64,000 nt of DNA from Sphingomonadaceae bacterium 3R27C6. Its GTDB lineage: Bacteria > Pseudomonadota > Alphaproteobacteria > Sphingomonadales > Sphingomonadaceae. Position numbers and translations under genes: made by a program. The stretch is taken from assembly GCA_005503215.1 (NCBI GenBank), contig SCNS01000020.1, forward strand, positions 26,059 to 90,058, read 5' to 3'. Below are positions 8,637 through 20,756 of this stretch, in pieces. Numbering within the stretch: the stretch's first letter is position 1; each line of letters opens with the position of its first letter. The notes beneath the pieces were generated by a model, which saw only the letters and a program-made list of their open reading frames with translations, was not told the origin of the DNA and did not search any database.

Positions 8637-8672
8637 AAGAAGAAGGAGCCGCACGCGCAGCCCCTTCTTCTT
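8637..8672. terminator. Bidirectional terminator between deaminase and SRPBCC genes
   Basis: A perfect 10-bp stem AAGAAGAAGG (8637-8646) / CCTTCTTCTT (8663-8672), extended by two more pairs after one mismatch, lies between two convergent genes. The purine and pyrimidine runs give T-rich ends on either strand. Confidence 0.75.
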
Positions 8673-8687
8673 GCGATACCGGACAGG

Positions 8688-9221
8688 TCAGCCGAACAGG
8701 CGCTCGGCATAAACGCCGCGCAGCTGCGCAAAATTGTCCCAGTGCGGCGCCGGCGTCGTGCCGCGCAGCTTCGCTTCGAGCACATCGACATGGCTGTGCC
8801 AGCCCGCGCTGACGTTGAGCAGCACCGACGGATCCTCGACACGGCTGTGGACGATCGTCAGCAGCACCTCGTCGCCCTTTTCCGCGAGGGTGAAGATCAC
8901 GCCGCCGGTGCTGCCCCAGCTGATCGCGAGGCTGTGCGGGGCGTCGATCGCCAGGACTTCGCACGTCATGCGGTGCTCATCGCCAAAGCCCTCGGGGCGT
9001 TCGCCCGGCGGGTCAGTGAGTTCGTCGTTGCGCCAGACGAACTCGACCGGTGCGCCGACCATCTGCTCCATCGCACCCGCGGCGAGCCATAGGCGGCGCA
9101 GCTCGCCATCGGTCAGGTACGACCAGACGCGCTCGACCGGGCCGGGGAGCAGGCGCTCGATCGTGAGCGTCGCGGGCTCGGTGAGCACGCCATAATTGTC
9201 GTCGGTCAGCATCGTCGTCAT
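8688..9221 (-). CDS. SRPBCC (AHSA1-like) domain protein
   Basis: This 177-residue protein of the START/SRPBCC superfamily forms a hydrophobic-cavity fold. LTIERLLPGPVERVWSYLTD near the N-terminus and WHSHVDVLEAKLRG near the C-terminus are characteristic of the AHSA1 group often encoded beside ArsR repressors. Ligand and role are unknown. The ATG at 9221 (AAGGAGAAAAGTGATG) overlaps the arsR stop by one base, so the pair is co-translated. The start was chosen because the upstream in-frame stretch runs inside the repressor gene. Confidence 0.88.
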   Translation of the reverse strand: MTTMLTDDNYGVLTEPATLTIERLLPGPVERVWSYLTDGELRRLWLAAGAMEQMVGAPVEFVWRNDELTDPPGERPEGFGDEHRMTCEVLAIDAPHSLAISWGSTGGVIFTLAEKGDEVLLTIVHSRVEDPSVLLNVSAGWHSHVDVLEAKLRGTTPAPHWDNFAQLRGVYAERLFG

Positions 9222-9601
9222 CACTTTTCTCCTTCTTTCCCGGGGAGGGGTTTCTTGGGGGGAGGGGGGACGGCATCTTCGGCGCGCAGCAGCCGTTCGA
9301 GCGTATCGAGTCGGTCGGTCCAGAAGCGGCGGTACATGCCGATCCACTGGTCGGCGCCCATCAGCGGCACCGGGTCGAGGCTGCAGACATGGGTGCGCCC
9401 GCGCACGTCGCGGCGGACCATCCCGGCACTTTCCAGCACCTTGATATGCTTCGATGCCGCGGCGAGCGACATCGCGAAGGGCTCGGCCAGCTCGCCGACC
9501 GTCCGTTCGCCGGCGGCCAGCTCGCCCAGCATCGCCCGGCGCGTCGCATCGCTCAGCGCGTGGAAGATTGTATCGAGCGTGTGCGAATCATGTTCAACCA
9601 T
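9221..9601 (-). CDS. ArsR-family transcriptional repressor
   Basis: This 126-residue winged-helix protein contains HALSDATRRAMLGELAAGE and the recognition helix MSLAAASKHIKVLESAG, then the wing VRRDVRGRTHVCSL. There is no CxC metal site at the usual position, so it probably belongs to the non-metal SdpR-like ArsR group paired with SRPBCC proteins. The C-terminus is proline/lysine rich. It is cotranscribed with the SRPBCC gene. Two identical TCAACC-N4-GGTTGA palindromes lie on its promoter and on its start codon, indicating autorepression. Confidence 0.9.
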   Translation of the reverse strand: MVEHDSHTLDTIFHALSDATRRAMLGELAAGERTVGELAEPFAMSLAAASKHIKVLESAGMVRRDVRGRTHVCSLDPVPLMGADQWIGMYRRFWTDRLDTLERLLRAEDAVPPPPKKPLPGKEGEK

Positions 9602-9648
9602 GTGGTTGAATATGAGGCATCGAATTTTATTGTCAACCGATTGGTTGA
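9594..9648 (-). promoter_or_regulatory. arsR promoter with two identical operator palindromes; probably leaderless
   Basis: TCAACC-N4-GGTTGA occurs at 9594-9609 and again at 9633-9648, 39 bases apart. On the minus strand a -35 TTGACA (9636-9631) and a -10 ATATTC (9613-9608) are separated by 17 bases. One palindrome overlaps the -35 and the other overlaps the -10 and the ATG at 9601. The ATG lies about seven bases after the -10, where transcription should start, so the message would have no leader. Confidence 0.75.
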
Positions 9649-9649
9649 A

Positions 9650-10336
9650 TTATTTCGTGTCGACCCCGGCGATCCGATTTCCTGCATCCTCGCGATAGAG
9701 CGACCAGTTGGCGGGGCATTTGTTGACGGCCTTCGGCAACCCCTGCATGCCTTCGGTGATCCAGCAATCGTTGAAGATCGAGCAATAGCAGGCACGGACC
9801 TTGAGCTTCCACCGTTCCTTGTTGAACGTCTGCCAGACCTGCTCGGACGCAGGAGTGCGCGGGAAACTGACGAATTCGATCGTCTCGCCGGGCCGCACGG
9901 CGATCCCGGTCGAAGGCGAGGTGGAAAAGGTCAGAGCCTGCGCCTCGGTTTGCGTACAGCATGTCCTGAGCAAGTCGATCGGCGTGTTTACCGGCTTGCC
10001 TTCATAGCGGATTTCGATCGGTCCGAGGATCGCGGGGCCAACGCCGTTGTTCGTCAGCGTCAGCGCGATATCCTGATTGCCTTCCTTGTCGCCATTGCTT
10101 GTCCCGAAGGTGACGAACGGCATCACCCCGCCACTCTGCATCTTCTGCGTCGCGTCGGCCTGAACGAAGGCGAAATAGGCGAGCGCGAGCGAGGCGATCA
10201 GCGCGGGCAGGCCGATGAGGAAATGCGCGATCGTAATGAATGGCAAATAACGCAGAAAGCGTGATCCGATCGTCGCAACGTCGGATGCGGATACGGCAGG
10301 TCCCGGCGTGGTGTCGCGGTTCGACGTTTCGCTCAT
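9650..10336 (-). CDS. Membrane-anchored hypothetical protein
   Basis: This 228-residue protein starts at MSETSNRDTTPG (GAGGATAGCG before the ATG). A single long hydrophobic stretch at residues ~35-62 (FITIAHFLIGLPALIASLAL) anchors it. The rest, residues 65-228, is a soluble domain rich in beta strands (DIALTLTNNGVGPAILGPIEI) with several cysteines (TCCTQ, ACYCSIFNDCW, NKCPANW). The LTLTNNGVGPA pattern looks like an immunoglobulin-like beta sandwich. I do not recognise a named family. Its stop abuts the arsR operator. It is transcribed in the same direction, but the arsR promoter is internal. Confidence 0.65.
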   Translation of the reverse strand: MSETSNRDTTPGPAVSASDVATIGSRFLRYLPFITIAHFLIGLPALIASLALAYFAFVQADATQKMQSGGVMPFVTFGTSNGDKEGNQDIALTLTNNGVGPAILGPIEIRYEGKPVNTPIDLLRTCCTQTEAQALTFSTSPSTGIAVRPGETIEFVSFPRTPASEQVWQTFNKERWKLKVRACYCSIFNDCWITEGMQGLPKAVNKCPANWSLYREDAGNRIAGVDTK

Positions 10337-10453
10337 CGCTATCCTCTTTCGCTGCTGGGGGCGCATGCCTAGACCGACTTACGGACTTTTCCAATCGGCA
10401 CTGTTCCCGGCAACCATTCTGAAACCGCTCGCATCGATCGATGCATTACGTTT

Positions 10454-11164
10454 ATGATCGGCGCCATGCTGACCATGCTTCTTTCCGCGCTCGCGCTCGC
10501 CGCCCAATCGGCTCCCGTCCCGCCGCAGGCGACGCAATTGCCGCCCGCTACGCTGCCGCCGATTCCCGCGCCCGTTACGCCCGTCGTCGAGGCCGATACG
10601 CGGCCCTATGTCGCGCTCGCCACCGATCTCGGGACGATCACCGTGCGGATCGAAAACAAGCGCGCGCCGATCACCGCCGGGAATTTCCTCCGCTATGTCG
10701 ATGCGAAGCGGATGGACGGCTTCAAATTTTATCGTTCGACCAAAAGCTGGGGGCCGGCGAACCAGCTGGTGCAGGCGGGCAACCGCGGCGATGCGCGCAA
10801 GAATTTTCCGCCGATAGCGCACGAGCCGACCACGACGACGGGGCTGACCAACTGCAAGGGGGCGCTGTCGATGGCGCGGCTCGACCCCGGCGATGCGACG
10901 AGCGACTTTTTCCTGCTCTTGTCAGACATCAAGGGCTTCAACGCCGATGCGCCCGGCGGCGACGGCGCGGGCTTCGCGGTGTTCGGCGAGATTGTCGGCG
11001 GCGCCGACATCGCCGAGGCGATCTTCAACGCCCCGATCTCGCCGACCGCGGGCGAGGGCGTGATGGTCGGCCAGATGCTCGACCCGCAAGTGACGATCAA
11101 GACCGCGCGCCGCGTCCCCGCACCCGTTGGCGCTCCGCAAGGGTGTGTCGTCAAAGCGCCGTAA
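10454..11164 (+). CDS. Exported cyclophilin-type peptidyl-prolyl isomerase
   Basis: This 236-residue periplasmic foldase candidate has a signal peptide (MLTMLLSALALAAQSAP, cleavage near residue 20), a proline-rich spacer (residues 22-45) and a cyclophilin domain from about residue 52 (YVALATDLGTITVRIENKRA, FLRYVDAKRMDGFKFYR). GALSMAR and FAVFGEIVGGADIAE are cyclophilin core motifs. The canonical catalytic FHR motif reads FYR here and the active-site QGGD motif is QAGN, so activity may be reduced. The start could be at 10454 or at the ATG at 10466. bamD follows 61 bases later. Confidence 0.88.
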   Translation: MIGAMLTMLLSALALAAQSAPVPPQATQLPPATLPPIPAPVTPVVEADTRPYVALATDLGTITVRIENKRAPITAGNFLRYVDAKRMDGFKFYRSTKSWGPANQLVQAGNRGDARKNFPPIAHEPTTTTGLTNCKGALSMARLDPGDATSDFFLLLSDIKGFNADAPGGDGAGFAVFGEIVGGADIAEAIFNAPISPTAGEGVMVGQMLDPQVTIKTARRVPAPVGAPQGCVVKAP

Positions 11165-11225
11165 AGCTGCGCCGGACCCCTATCATTTATTTTGCGTTCA
11201 TCCGCGCTGTGGCTATACCGCGCGC

Positions 11226-12020
11226 ATGACTCGATTTGCCCCCTCGCGCGCGACCATGCGCCTGCTCGCCGCTGCACTCGTCATTACGCCCATGCTGGCG
11301 GCCTGTGCCGGGGGCGGCAATGTGAAGAAGGACACGCGCTACGTCGCGCGCGACGTCAACACGCTGTACCGCGCGGCGCAGGACCGGCTCGATCGCCGGC
11401 AATATGGCCTCGCCGCGGCGCTGTTCGACGAGGTCGAGCGCCAGCATCCCTATTCGCCCTGGGCGCGCCGCGCGCAGCTGATGAGCTCGTTCAGCTACTA
11501 TATGGACCGCGAATATACCCCGGCGATCGAGGCGGCGCAGCGCTTCCTCGCGATCCATCCGGGCAACAAGGACGCGGCCTACGCCTATTATCTGATCGCG
11601 CTCAGCTATTATGAGCAGATCAGCGACGTCACCCGCGACCAGAAGATCACGCAGCAGGCGTCGGCCGCGCTCGGCGAAGTGATCCGCCGCTATCCCGACA
11701 GCCGTTACGCATCGGACGCGCGCTTGAAGGTCGACCTGGTGCAGGACCATCTCGCCGGCAAGGAAATGGAAATCGGCCGTTTCTATCAGCGCAGCTCGAA
11801 CTGGCTCGCCGCATCGATCCGCTTTCGCGAGGTCGTCGACAAATATCAGACGACCAGCCACGCGCCCGAGGCGCTCTATCGCCTGACCGAATCCTATCTC
11901 GCGCTCGGCATTCCCGCCGAGGCGAAGAAGTCGGCCGCGGTGCTCGGCGCCAACTATCCGGGCAACGAATGGTATGCGCGCGCTTACAAGCTGATGCAGA
12001 AGAACGCACCGAGCGCCTGA
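11226..12020 (+). CDS. bamD: Outer membrane protein assembly factor BamD (lipoprotein)
   Basis: BamD is the essential lipoprotein partner of BamA that helps insert beta-barrel proteins in the outer membrane. The 264-residue precursor has a lipoprotein signal with lipobox LAAC, lipidated cysteine at residue 27. TPR-like helices follow: YRAAQDRLDRRQYGLAAALF, AAQRFLAIHPGNKDAAYAYY, YPDSRYASDARLKVDLVQDH and VVDKYQTTSHAPEALYRLTE. The spacing of these repeats matches the YfiO/BamD family. The ATG at 11226 is chosen because it begins the signal peptide. recN follows 47 bases downstream, as in other alphaproteobacteria. Confidence 0.95.
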   Translation: MTRFAPSRATMRLLAAALVITPMLAACAGGGNVKKDTRYVARDVNTLYRAAQDRLDRRQYGLAAALFDEVERQHPYSPWARRAQLMSSFSYYMDREYTPAIEAAQRFLAIHPGNKDAAYAYYLIALSYYEQISDVTRDQKITQQASAALGEVIRRYPDSRYASDARLKVDLVQDHLAGKEMEIGRFYQRSSNWLAASIRFREVVDKYQTTSHAPEALYRLTESYLALGIPAEAKKSAAVLGANYPGNEWYARAYKLMQKNAPSA

Positions 12021-12067
12021 TCGCGCCGGGAATAGATTCTGCCTTTGTTCTGCGGTAAGGACGGCCT

Positions 12068-13734
12068 GTGCTAACCGCTTTATCCATCGCCAATATCGTC
12101 CTGATCGAACGGCTCGACCTCGATTTCGAGGCCGGGCTGGGCGTGCTGACCGGCGAGACCGGCGCGGGCAAGTCGATCCTGCTCGACGCGCTCGGCCTTG
12201 CGCTCGGCGCGCGTGCCGACAGCGCGCTGGTGCGGCAGGGCACCGACAAGGCGCAGGTGACCGCCAGCTTTGTCGCGCCCGCGCCCGGTACGAAGCTCGC
12301 CGCGCTGCTCGCCGAAAACGAGATTGCGCTGGAAACCGGCGAACCCTTGCTGATCCGCCGCACGCTCAAGGCCGACGGCGGCAGCCGCGCCTTCCTCAAT
12401 GACCAGCCCTGTTCGGCGGCGCTGCTGCGCGAAGTCGGCACCTATCTCGTCGAAATCCACGGCCAGCACGACGACCGCGGCCTGCTCGCCCCCGCGGGGC
12501 ACCGCGCGCTGCTCGACGCTTATGCGCGCGCCGATACCCGCGGCGTTGCCGCCGCCCACACTGCATGGCGCGCCGCCGAGGACAAGCTCGCCGCAGCGCG
12601 CGCCGCGATTTCGGAAGCCGAGCGTGACCGCGAATGGCTCGAGCATTGCGTCGCCGAATTGCAGACGCTCGCGCCCCAACCCGGCGAGGACGCCGAACTC
12701 TCCGAAGCGCGCGCCACGATGCAAAAGGGCGAGAAGGTCGCCGGCGACCTCGGCGCGATCATGGAAGCGTTCGAGGGCAGCGACAGCGGTCCCGCGCAAT
12801 TGCGCGGCGCGGCGCGGCGGCTCGACCGGCTCGCGGGCGACCATCCGTTGCTCGCCGAAGCACTTGCGGGGCTCGACCGCGCGATCATCGAGGCGGATGA
12901 GGCCGAGACCAAGCTCCACGAAGCCGCGCGCGCGATGGAATATGATCCCGAGCGGCTCGAGGCGACCGAGACACGCCTGTTCGAGCTGCGTGCGATGGCG
13001 CGTAAACACAATGTCCAGCCCGACGAGCTCGCCGAACTCACCGGGACGCTCGCTGCAAGGCTCGATGCGATCGAGGGCGGCAGCGTGGGGCTCGCGAAAC
13101 TCGAAGCCGTGGTCGCCGAAACCGCTGCCGCTTACACCCACGCCGCGACGGCGCTGTCCGACCAGCGGAGCAGGGCCGCGACCCGTCTTGACGCCGCTGT
13201 CGCGGGCGAACTCGTGCCGCTGAAACTCGACGCCGCGCGCTTCCAGACCCTCGTCGAGCGCCTCCCCGCCGAGCGCTGGGGGCCGGAGGGCATGGACCGC
13301 GTCGAATATCTCATCTCGACCAACCCCGGCGCGCCCTTCGCGCCGCTCGCCAAGATCGCGTCGGGCGGCGAACTCTCGCGCTTCATCCTCGCGCTCAAAG
13401 TCGCGCTCGCCGAAGAGGGCGGCGCTGATACGATCATCTTCGACGAAATCGACCGCGGCGTCGGCGGCGCGGTCGCCAGCGCGATCGGCGAACGGCTCGC
13501 GCGCCTTGCCGGCGCGGGCAAGCAATTGCTCGCGGTGACGCACAGCCCGCAGGTCGCCGCAAAGGGCGCCGCGCATTTCATCATCGCCAAGTCGAGCCAG
13601 GGCATTGTCACGCGCACCAGCGTCCACGCGCTCGACGAAGCCGGCCGCCGCGAGGAAATTGCCCGCATGCTCTCGGGCGCCGAAGTCACGGCCGAGGCGC
13701 GCGCGCAGGCCGAGAGGCTGCTGGAGGTCGCGGC

Positions 13735-13738
<4 letters not shown>
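12068..13738 (+). CDS. recN: DNA repair protein RecN
   Basis: RecN is an SMC-like ATPase that acts at DNA double-strand breaks. The 556-residue protein has Walker A GETGAGKS at residues 29-36, a central heptad-rich coiled-coil region (about 160-360, e.g. EAERDREWLEHCVAELQ), the ABC signature ASGGELSRFILAL near 431 and Walker B TIIFDEIDRGVGG near 453. The length and order match the family. The ATG at 12068 begins the conserved MLTALSIANIVLIERLDL. Its last codons overlap the next acetyltransferase (ATGA at 13735-13738). No LexA-type operator was identified by eye. Confidence 0.97.
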
Positions 13739-16987
<3,249 letters not shown>

Positions 16988-17004
16988 GACGTTATCAACC
17001 GATG

Positions 17005-17023
17005 TGCGCCGTCACAGACGGCG
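17005..17023 (+). terminator. Hairpin after ligA
   Basis: A perfect 7-bp stem GCGCCGT / ACGGCGC (17005-17011 with 17017-17023) has loop CACAG and starts 18 bases after the ligA stop. No T-run follows, so it may be a weak or Rho-assisted terminator or an RNA 3'-end stabiliser. Confidence 0.45.
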
Positions 17024-17049
17024 CGGCGGAAATGCTGTGAGGGGGCCGC

Positions 17050-18219
17050 ATGGCAAAGCGTGATTATCTTCAGAACCTGATGCGCGATCTCGAATCGCAT
17101 ACCGAGGTGCGGCGGTTCGGCAGCGGCTGGCTGTCGGGCTTCTTCGGGTTGCTGTTCGCGATCGCCGGTTTCTTCATGGTGATCGCGCTGCGCTTCCCCG
17201 ACTGGTTCGCGACCCCCGAGCTCGAAATCATCAAGCATTGGGGCGGCTTTCGCGGGCTGGTCCATGCGATCCTGCTCGTGAGCTATGGCCTGTCGCTGCT
17301 CAGCCTGCTGCTCCGCCCGCGCAAGGCGCTTGGCCTCACCGCGCTGATGGTCGGCCTCGCCGCGATTCTCGTCGGCGGGGCGAATGTCCAGCCGCAGGAG
17401 ACGCGCGACTGGGGCATCTTCTTCGGGCTCGACTTCTTTGTCGTGAACCTGCTCGTCACCGGCTTCATGTTCGCGCCGCTCGAACGCGCCTTTCCGCACC
17501 GCCGGGCGCAGCGCCTGTTCCGCACCGAATGGCGTGAGGATCTTTTCTATTATCTCGTCAGCACGATGTTCGTGCAGGTCCTGGGCTTCCTCGCGCTCGC
17601 TCCCTCGACGATCATCAACGAGAATACGTCGAACTGGGAGGCGTTCCGCGCCGGGGTCGCGTCGCTGCCGTGGATCGTCCAGTTCGTCATCGTGCTCGTC
17701 GCGTCGGACATGGCGCAATATTTCTTCCATCGCACCTTCCACCGCTACCCCTTCCTCTGGGGTTTCCACGCGGTGCACCACAGCGCGAAATCGATGGACT
17801 GGCTCGCGGGATCGCGGATGCATTTCGTCGAGATCATCCTTTTGCGCTCGATCACCTCGCTGCCGCTCTTCACCTTGGGCTTCGCGCCCTCGGTGATGCA
17901 GGCCTATATCGGCTTCGTCTATGTCTGGTCGTCGCTGCTCCACGCCAATGTCGGGGGCAATTTCAACCGGCTCGGTCACTGGATCGCGACCCCGCGCTTC
18001 CACCACTGGCACCACGGGCTCGAGCGCGAGGCGTTCGACGTCAATTTCGCGATCCACTTCCCGTGGATCGACAAGCTTTTCGGCACCTTCCATTTGCCAA
18101 AGGACCGCTGGCCCGAAAATTACGGCATCCCCGAAGATGTGCCGCGCAGCTATTGGGGCCAGTTCCTGTACCCTTGGACGCGCACCGGCAAAAAGACCGA
18201 CGAGACGCCTGCCGAATAG
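17050..18219 (+). CDS. Sterol desaturase / fatty acid hydroxylase family membrane protein
   Basis: This 389-residue integral membrane di-iron enzyme candidate carries the histidine boxes of the family: HRTFH (about residue 228), HAVHH (about 240), and HHWHH (about 318). Several membrane spans are visible (SGFFGLLFAIAGFFMVIAL, GLTALMVGLAAILVGG, FVIVLVASDMAQYFF). Family members hydroxylate or desaturate lipids or sterols. The substrate here is not evident, and carotenoid or hopanoid-related lipids are possibilities only. The start ATG at 17050 has GAGGGGG upstream. It is separated from the metal-uptake genes by 50 bases and may be independent. Confidence 0.9.
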   Translation: MAKRDYLQNLMRDLESHTEVRRFGSGWLSGFFGLLFAIAGFFMVIALRFPDWFATPELEIIKHWGGFRGLVHAILLVSYGLSLLSLLLRPRKALGLTALMVGLAAILVGGANVQPQETRDWGIFFGLDFFVVNLLVTGFMFAPLERAFPHRRAQRLFRTEWREDLFYYLVSTMFVQVLGFLALAPSTIINENTSNWEAFRAGVASLPWIVQFVIVLVASDMAQYFFHRTFHRYPFLWGFHAVHHSAKSMDWLAGSRMHFVEIILLRSITSLPLFTLGFAPSVMQAYIGFVYVWSSLLHANVGGNFNRLGHWIATPRFHHWHHGLEREAFDVNFAIHFPWIDKLFGTFHLPKDRWPENYGIPEDVPRSYWGQFLYPWTRTGKKTDETPAE

Positions 18220-18269
18220 GGCAATCTGTCCGCTTGCCAGCGATCCGTGCGCGCCATAAGGCGCGCAAC

Positions 18270-18662
18270 GTGAGCCTGCTCGCCGCCTTTCGCCGTCCCG
18301 GCATCCTGCTGCTCCTGCCGCTGCTCCTCGCGCTCGCCGCGCGCGTGCTCGTCGCGCCGGGCTGGATGATCGAGAGCGATGCCGGCGGCTCGATCACCGT
18401 GCGCATCTGTTCGGATCCCGCCAACCCTGGCGGAACGATGACGATTCCGCTCGAAAAAGCCGGCAGCCATGATGCCGGCGAAGCGCAGCAGCATTGCCCG
18501 TGGGGTGCGCTCGCCAATGCGCCGATCGTCCCCGACCTGCCGGTGCTCGCCGCCGCGCCAGTCACGGGCGAACCCGTCCCCGTCGCGGCACGCTCGCTCG
18601 GCTTCGCGCCGGGCATCGCCTCGCCGCTGCCGCCGAGTACCGGACCACCCGCCTTCGCCTGA
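18270..18662 (+). CDS. DUF2946-like small membrane/exported protein
   Basis: This 130-residue protein starts at a GTG with AAGGCG upstream, and there is no better ATG. The N-terminus holds an uncleaved-looking hydrophobic segment (ILLLLPLLLALAARVLV). Then VRICSDPANPG and QQHCPWGALANAP provide spaced cysteines and histidines like the DUF2946 family. The tail is proline/alanine rich. DUF2946 proteins commonly sit next to TonB-dependent copper or iron receptors in proteobacteria, which is the context here (receptor 69 bases downstream). A metal-handling role is inferred from that context. Confidence 0.68.
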   Translation: MSLLAAFRRPGILLLLPLLLALAARVLVAPGWMIESDAGGSITVRICSDPANPGGTMTIPLEKAGSHDAGEAQQHCPWGALANAPIVPDLPVLAAAPVTGEPVPVAARSLGFAPGIASPLPPSTGPPAFA

Positions 18663-18731
18663 TCCAGACCAATCGGCTGCCCGCGCTTTCGCGCGGCGCG
18701 GCCCGTGACTGTATTCAGCGAAGGAAAATCT

Positions 18732-20741
18732 ATGAAAACCCGTATCCATGGGGCGGCGCCGTTGCTGGCGCTTGCGACCTGTCTTGTCGCCGCTCCCGTC
18801 CGTGCCGAAGAGGCCGATTCGACGATCATCGTCACCGCACCGACCGCCACCGACGCTGGCGAGGAGCGCGCCGCACGCACCCCCGGCGGCACCGACATCG
18901 TCTCTTACGAAGATTATGCCGACAAATCGGTCGTGAGCCTGCGCGACACGCTCGCTTTCTCGCCCGGGGTCTACCTCCAGCCGCGTTACGGGCAGGAGGT
19001 TCGCATATCGGTCCGCGGTTCGGGCCTGTCGCGCGGCTTCCACATGCGCGGGCTGACGCTGTTGCAGGACGGGGTGCCGATCAACCTCGCCGACGACAAT
19101 GGCGATTTCCAGGAACTCGAACCGATCTTCTTCGACCATCTCGAAGTCTATCGCGGCGCCAACGCGCTGCGCTTCGGGTCGGGCACGCTCGGCGGCGCGA
19201 TCAACGGCGTGACCCCGACGGGGCGCACGGCGAAGGGGATTTATCTGCGCGCCGACGTCGGCAGCTTCGACAGCGTGCGCGGCCTGGTCTCGGCGGGCGT
19301 CGCGAGTGACCGCGTCGATGCGTGGGGCGCGATCAGCGCCGACACGTCGGACGGCGACCGCGACCATGCCAAACGCCGCAGTCTGCGCTTTCAAGGCAAT
19401 GTTGGAATGCGTTTCAGCGACGTGGTGAGCACGCGCTTCTACGCCAGCGTCAACCATATCCGGCAGGACATCCCGGGCGCGCTGACGATGGCGGAGGCGC
19501 TGTCGACCCCGCGCAAGGCCAACGCTGGCGCGGTCGCGGGCGATCAGGCGCGCGATATCGACTCGCTGCGCCTCCAGAACCGCACAAGCTTCGACTGGGG
19601 TGCTCTGACCCTCGACGTCGGTGGCTTCGTCAACGCCAAGTCGCTCCACCACCCGATCTTCCAGCTCATCGACCAGAAGTCGGTTGATGTGGGCAGCTTC
19701 TTTCGCGCCGACTATGCGACCGGCCCGGTCGAGGTCACGCTGGGCGGCGAAATCCGCCGTGGCAGCACCGACGCGCGCCAGTTCGTCAACAATGGTAGCC
19801 GGCGGGGCGCGCTGACCTTCGACGCCGACCAGAAGGCGCAAACCGCGACGCTCTACGGTGAAGTCCGCGTGCGGCCGGTCGAGGCGCTGACTCTGATCGC
19901 AGGCGGGGTCTATGCCGATGGCTGGCGCAAGCGGACCGTCAATTTCTCGGCCACACCGGCGACTGACGGCCGGATCGACTTCGACGCCTTCTCGCCCAAG
20001 TTCGGCCTGCTGTTCGAGCCGGCCGCCGACATCCAGATCTTCGCCAACTACAGCCGCTCGGCCGAATTCCCTGGCTTCGGTGAAGTCTTCCAGACGATCG
20101 GTACCCCGCCGACGAGCACGGTCGTTTCGGACATCCGCCCGCAGCGCGCGTGGACCGCCGAGGCCGGCACGCGCGGGAAGCTTGGTTTCGCGCGCTGGGA
20201 TATCGCCGTCTATCGCTCGACGCTGAAGGGCGAATTGCTCCAGTTCACGACGAACGCCAGCATCCCCGCCGCGACCTTCAACGCCGGCCGCACGCTCCAT
20301 CAGGGTGTCGAGGCCGGATTGGATCTGGCACCGACCGACTGGCTGCGGCTGCGGCAGGTCTATACCTACAGCGACTTCCGCTTCCGCGATGACGCACAGT
20401 TCGGCGACAACCGCCTGCCGGTCGTGCCGAAGCACGTCTATCGCGCCGAACTCCGCCTCGGCACCGACGCGCTGCACATCGCACCGAACCTCGAATGGGT
20501 CCCCGACGGCCCGTTCTCCGACTACCGCAATCAGGTCCGCATCCCCGGCTATGCACTGCTCGGCGTCACCGGCGGCGCGGCGATCGCGCAGGGCGTCGAC
20601 GCCTTTGTCGACGTCCGCAACATCACCGGCAAGAAGGCGATCGGCGACATCAGCGCGGCGATCGCCGTCACCGCCGCATCGGCGATCTATTACCCCGTCG
20701 AACGCCGCGCGGTCTCCGCGGGCATCCGCGCGCGCTTCTAA
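18732..20741 (+). CDS. TonB-dependent outer membrane receptor
   Basis: This 669-residue receptor has a signal peptide (residues 1-25, ending APVRAEE), a TonB-box-like stretch STIIVTAP just after it, a plug domain (RDTLAFSPGVYLQPRYGQEV, SVRGSGLSRGFHMRGLTLLQ, YRGANALRFGSGTLGGAING) and a C-terminal barrel ending in an aromatic residue (SAGIRARF). It imports a metal complex using TonB energy. The flanking DUF2946-like and PepSY proteins suggest copper or ferric siderophore uptake, but the substrate is not determined. The ATG at 18732 with AAGGAAAATCT upstream is preferred over the earlier GTG. No clear Fur box was seen. Confidence 0.93.
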   Translation: MKTRIHGAAPLLALATCLVAAPVRAEEADSTIIVTAPTATDAGEERAARTPGGTDIVSYEDYADKSVVSLRDTLAFSPGVYLQPRYGQEVRISVRGSGLSRGFHMRGLTLLQDGVPINLADDNGDFQELEPIFFDHLEVYRGANALRFGSGTLGGAINGVTPTGRTAKGIYLRADVGSFDSVRGLVSAGVASDRVDAWGAISADTSDGDRDHAKRRSLRFQGNVGMRFSDVVSTRFYASVNHIRQDIPGALTMAEALSTPRKANAGAVAGDQARDIDSLRLQNRTSFDWGALTLDVGGFVNAKSLHHPIFQLIDQKSVDVGSFFRADYATGPVEVTLGGEIRRGSTDARQFVNNGSRRGALTFDADQKAQTATLYGEVRVRPVEALTLIAGGVYADGWRKRTVNFSATPATDGRIDFDAFSPKFGLLFEPAADIQIFANYSRSAEFPGFGEVFQTIGTPPTSTVVSDIRPQRAWTAEAGTRGKLGFARWDIAVYRSTLKGELLQFTTNASIPAATFNAGRTLHQGVEAGLDLAPTDWLRLRQVYTYSDFRFRDDAQFGDNRLPVVPKHVYRAELRLGTDALHIAPNLEWVPDGPFSDYRNQVRIPGYALLGVTGGAAIAQGVDAFVDVRNITGKKAIGDISAAIAVTAASAIYYPVERRAVSAGIRARF

Positions 20742-20756
20742 AGGGCAGGGCAGGGG

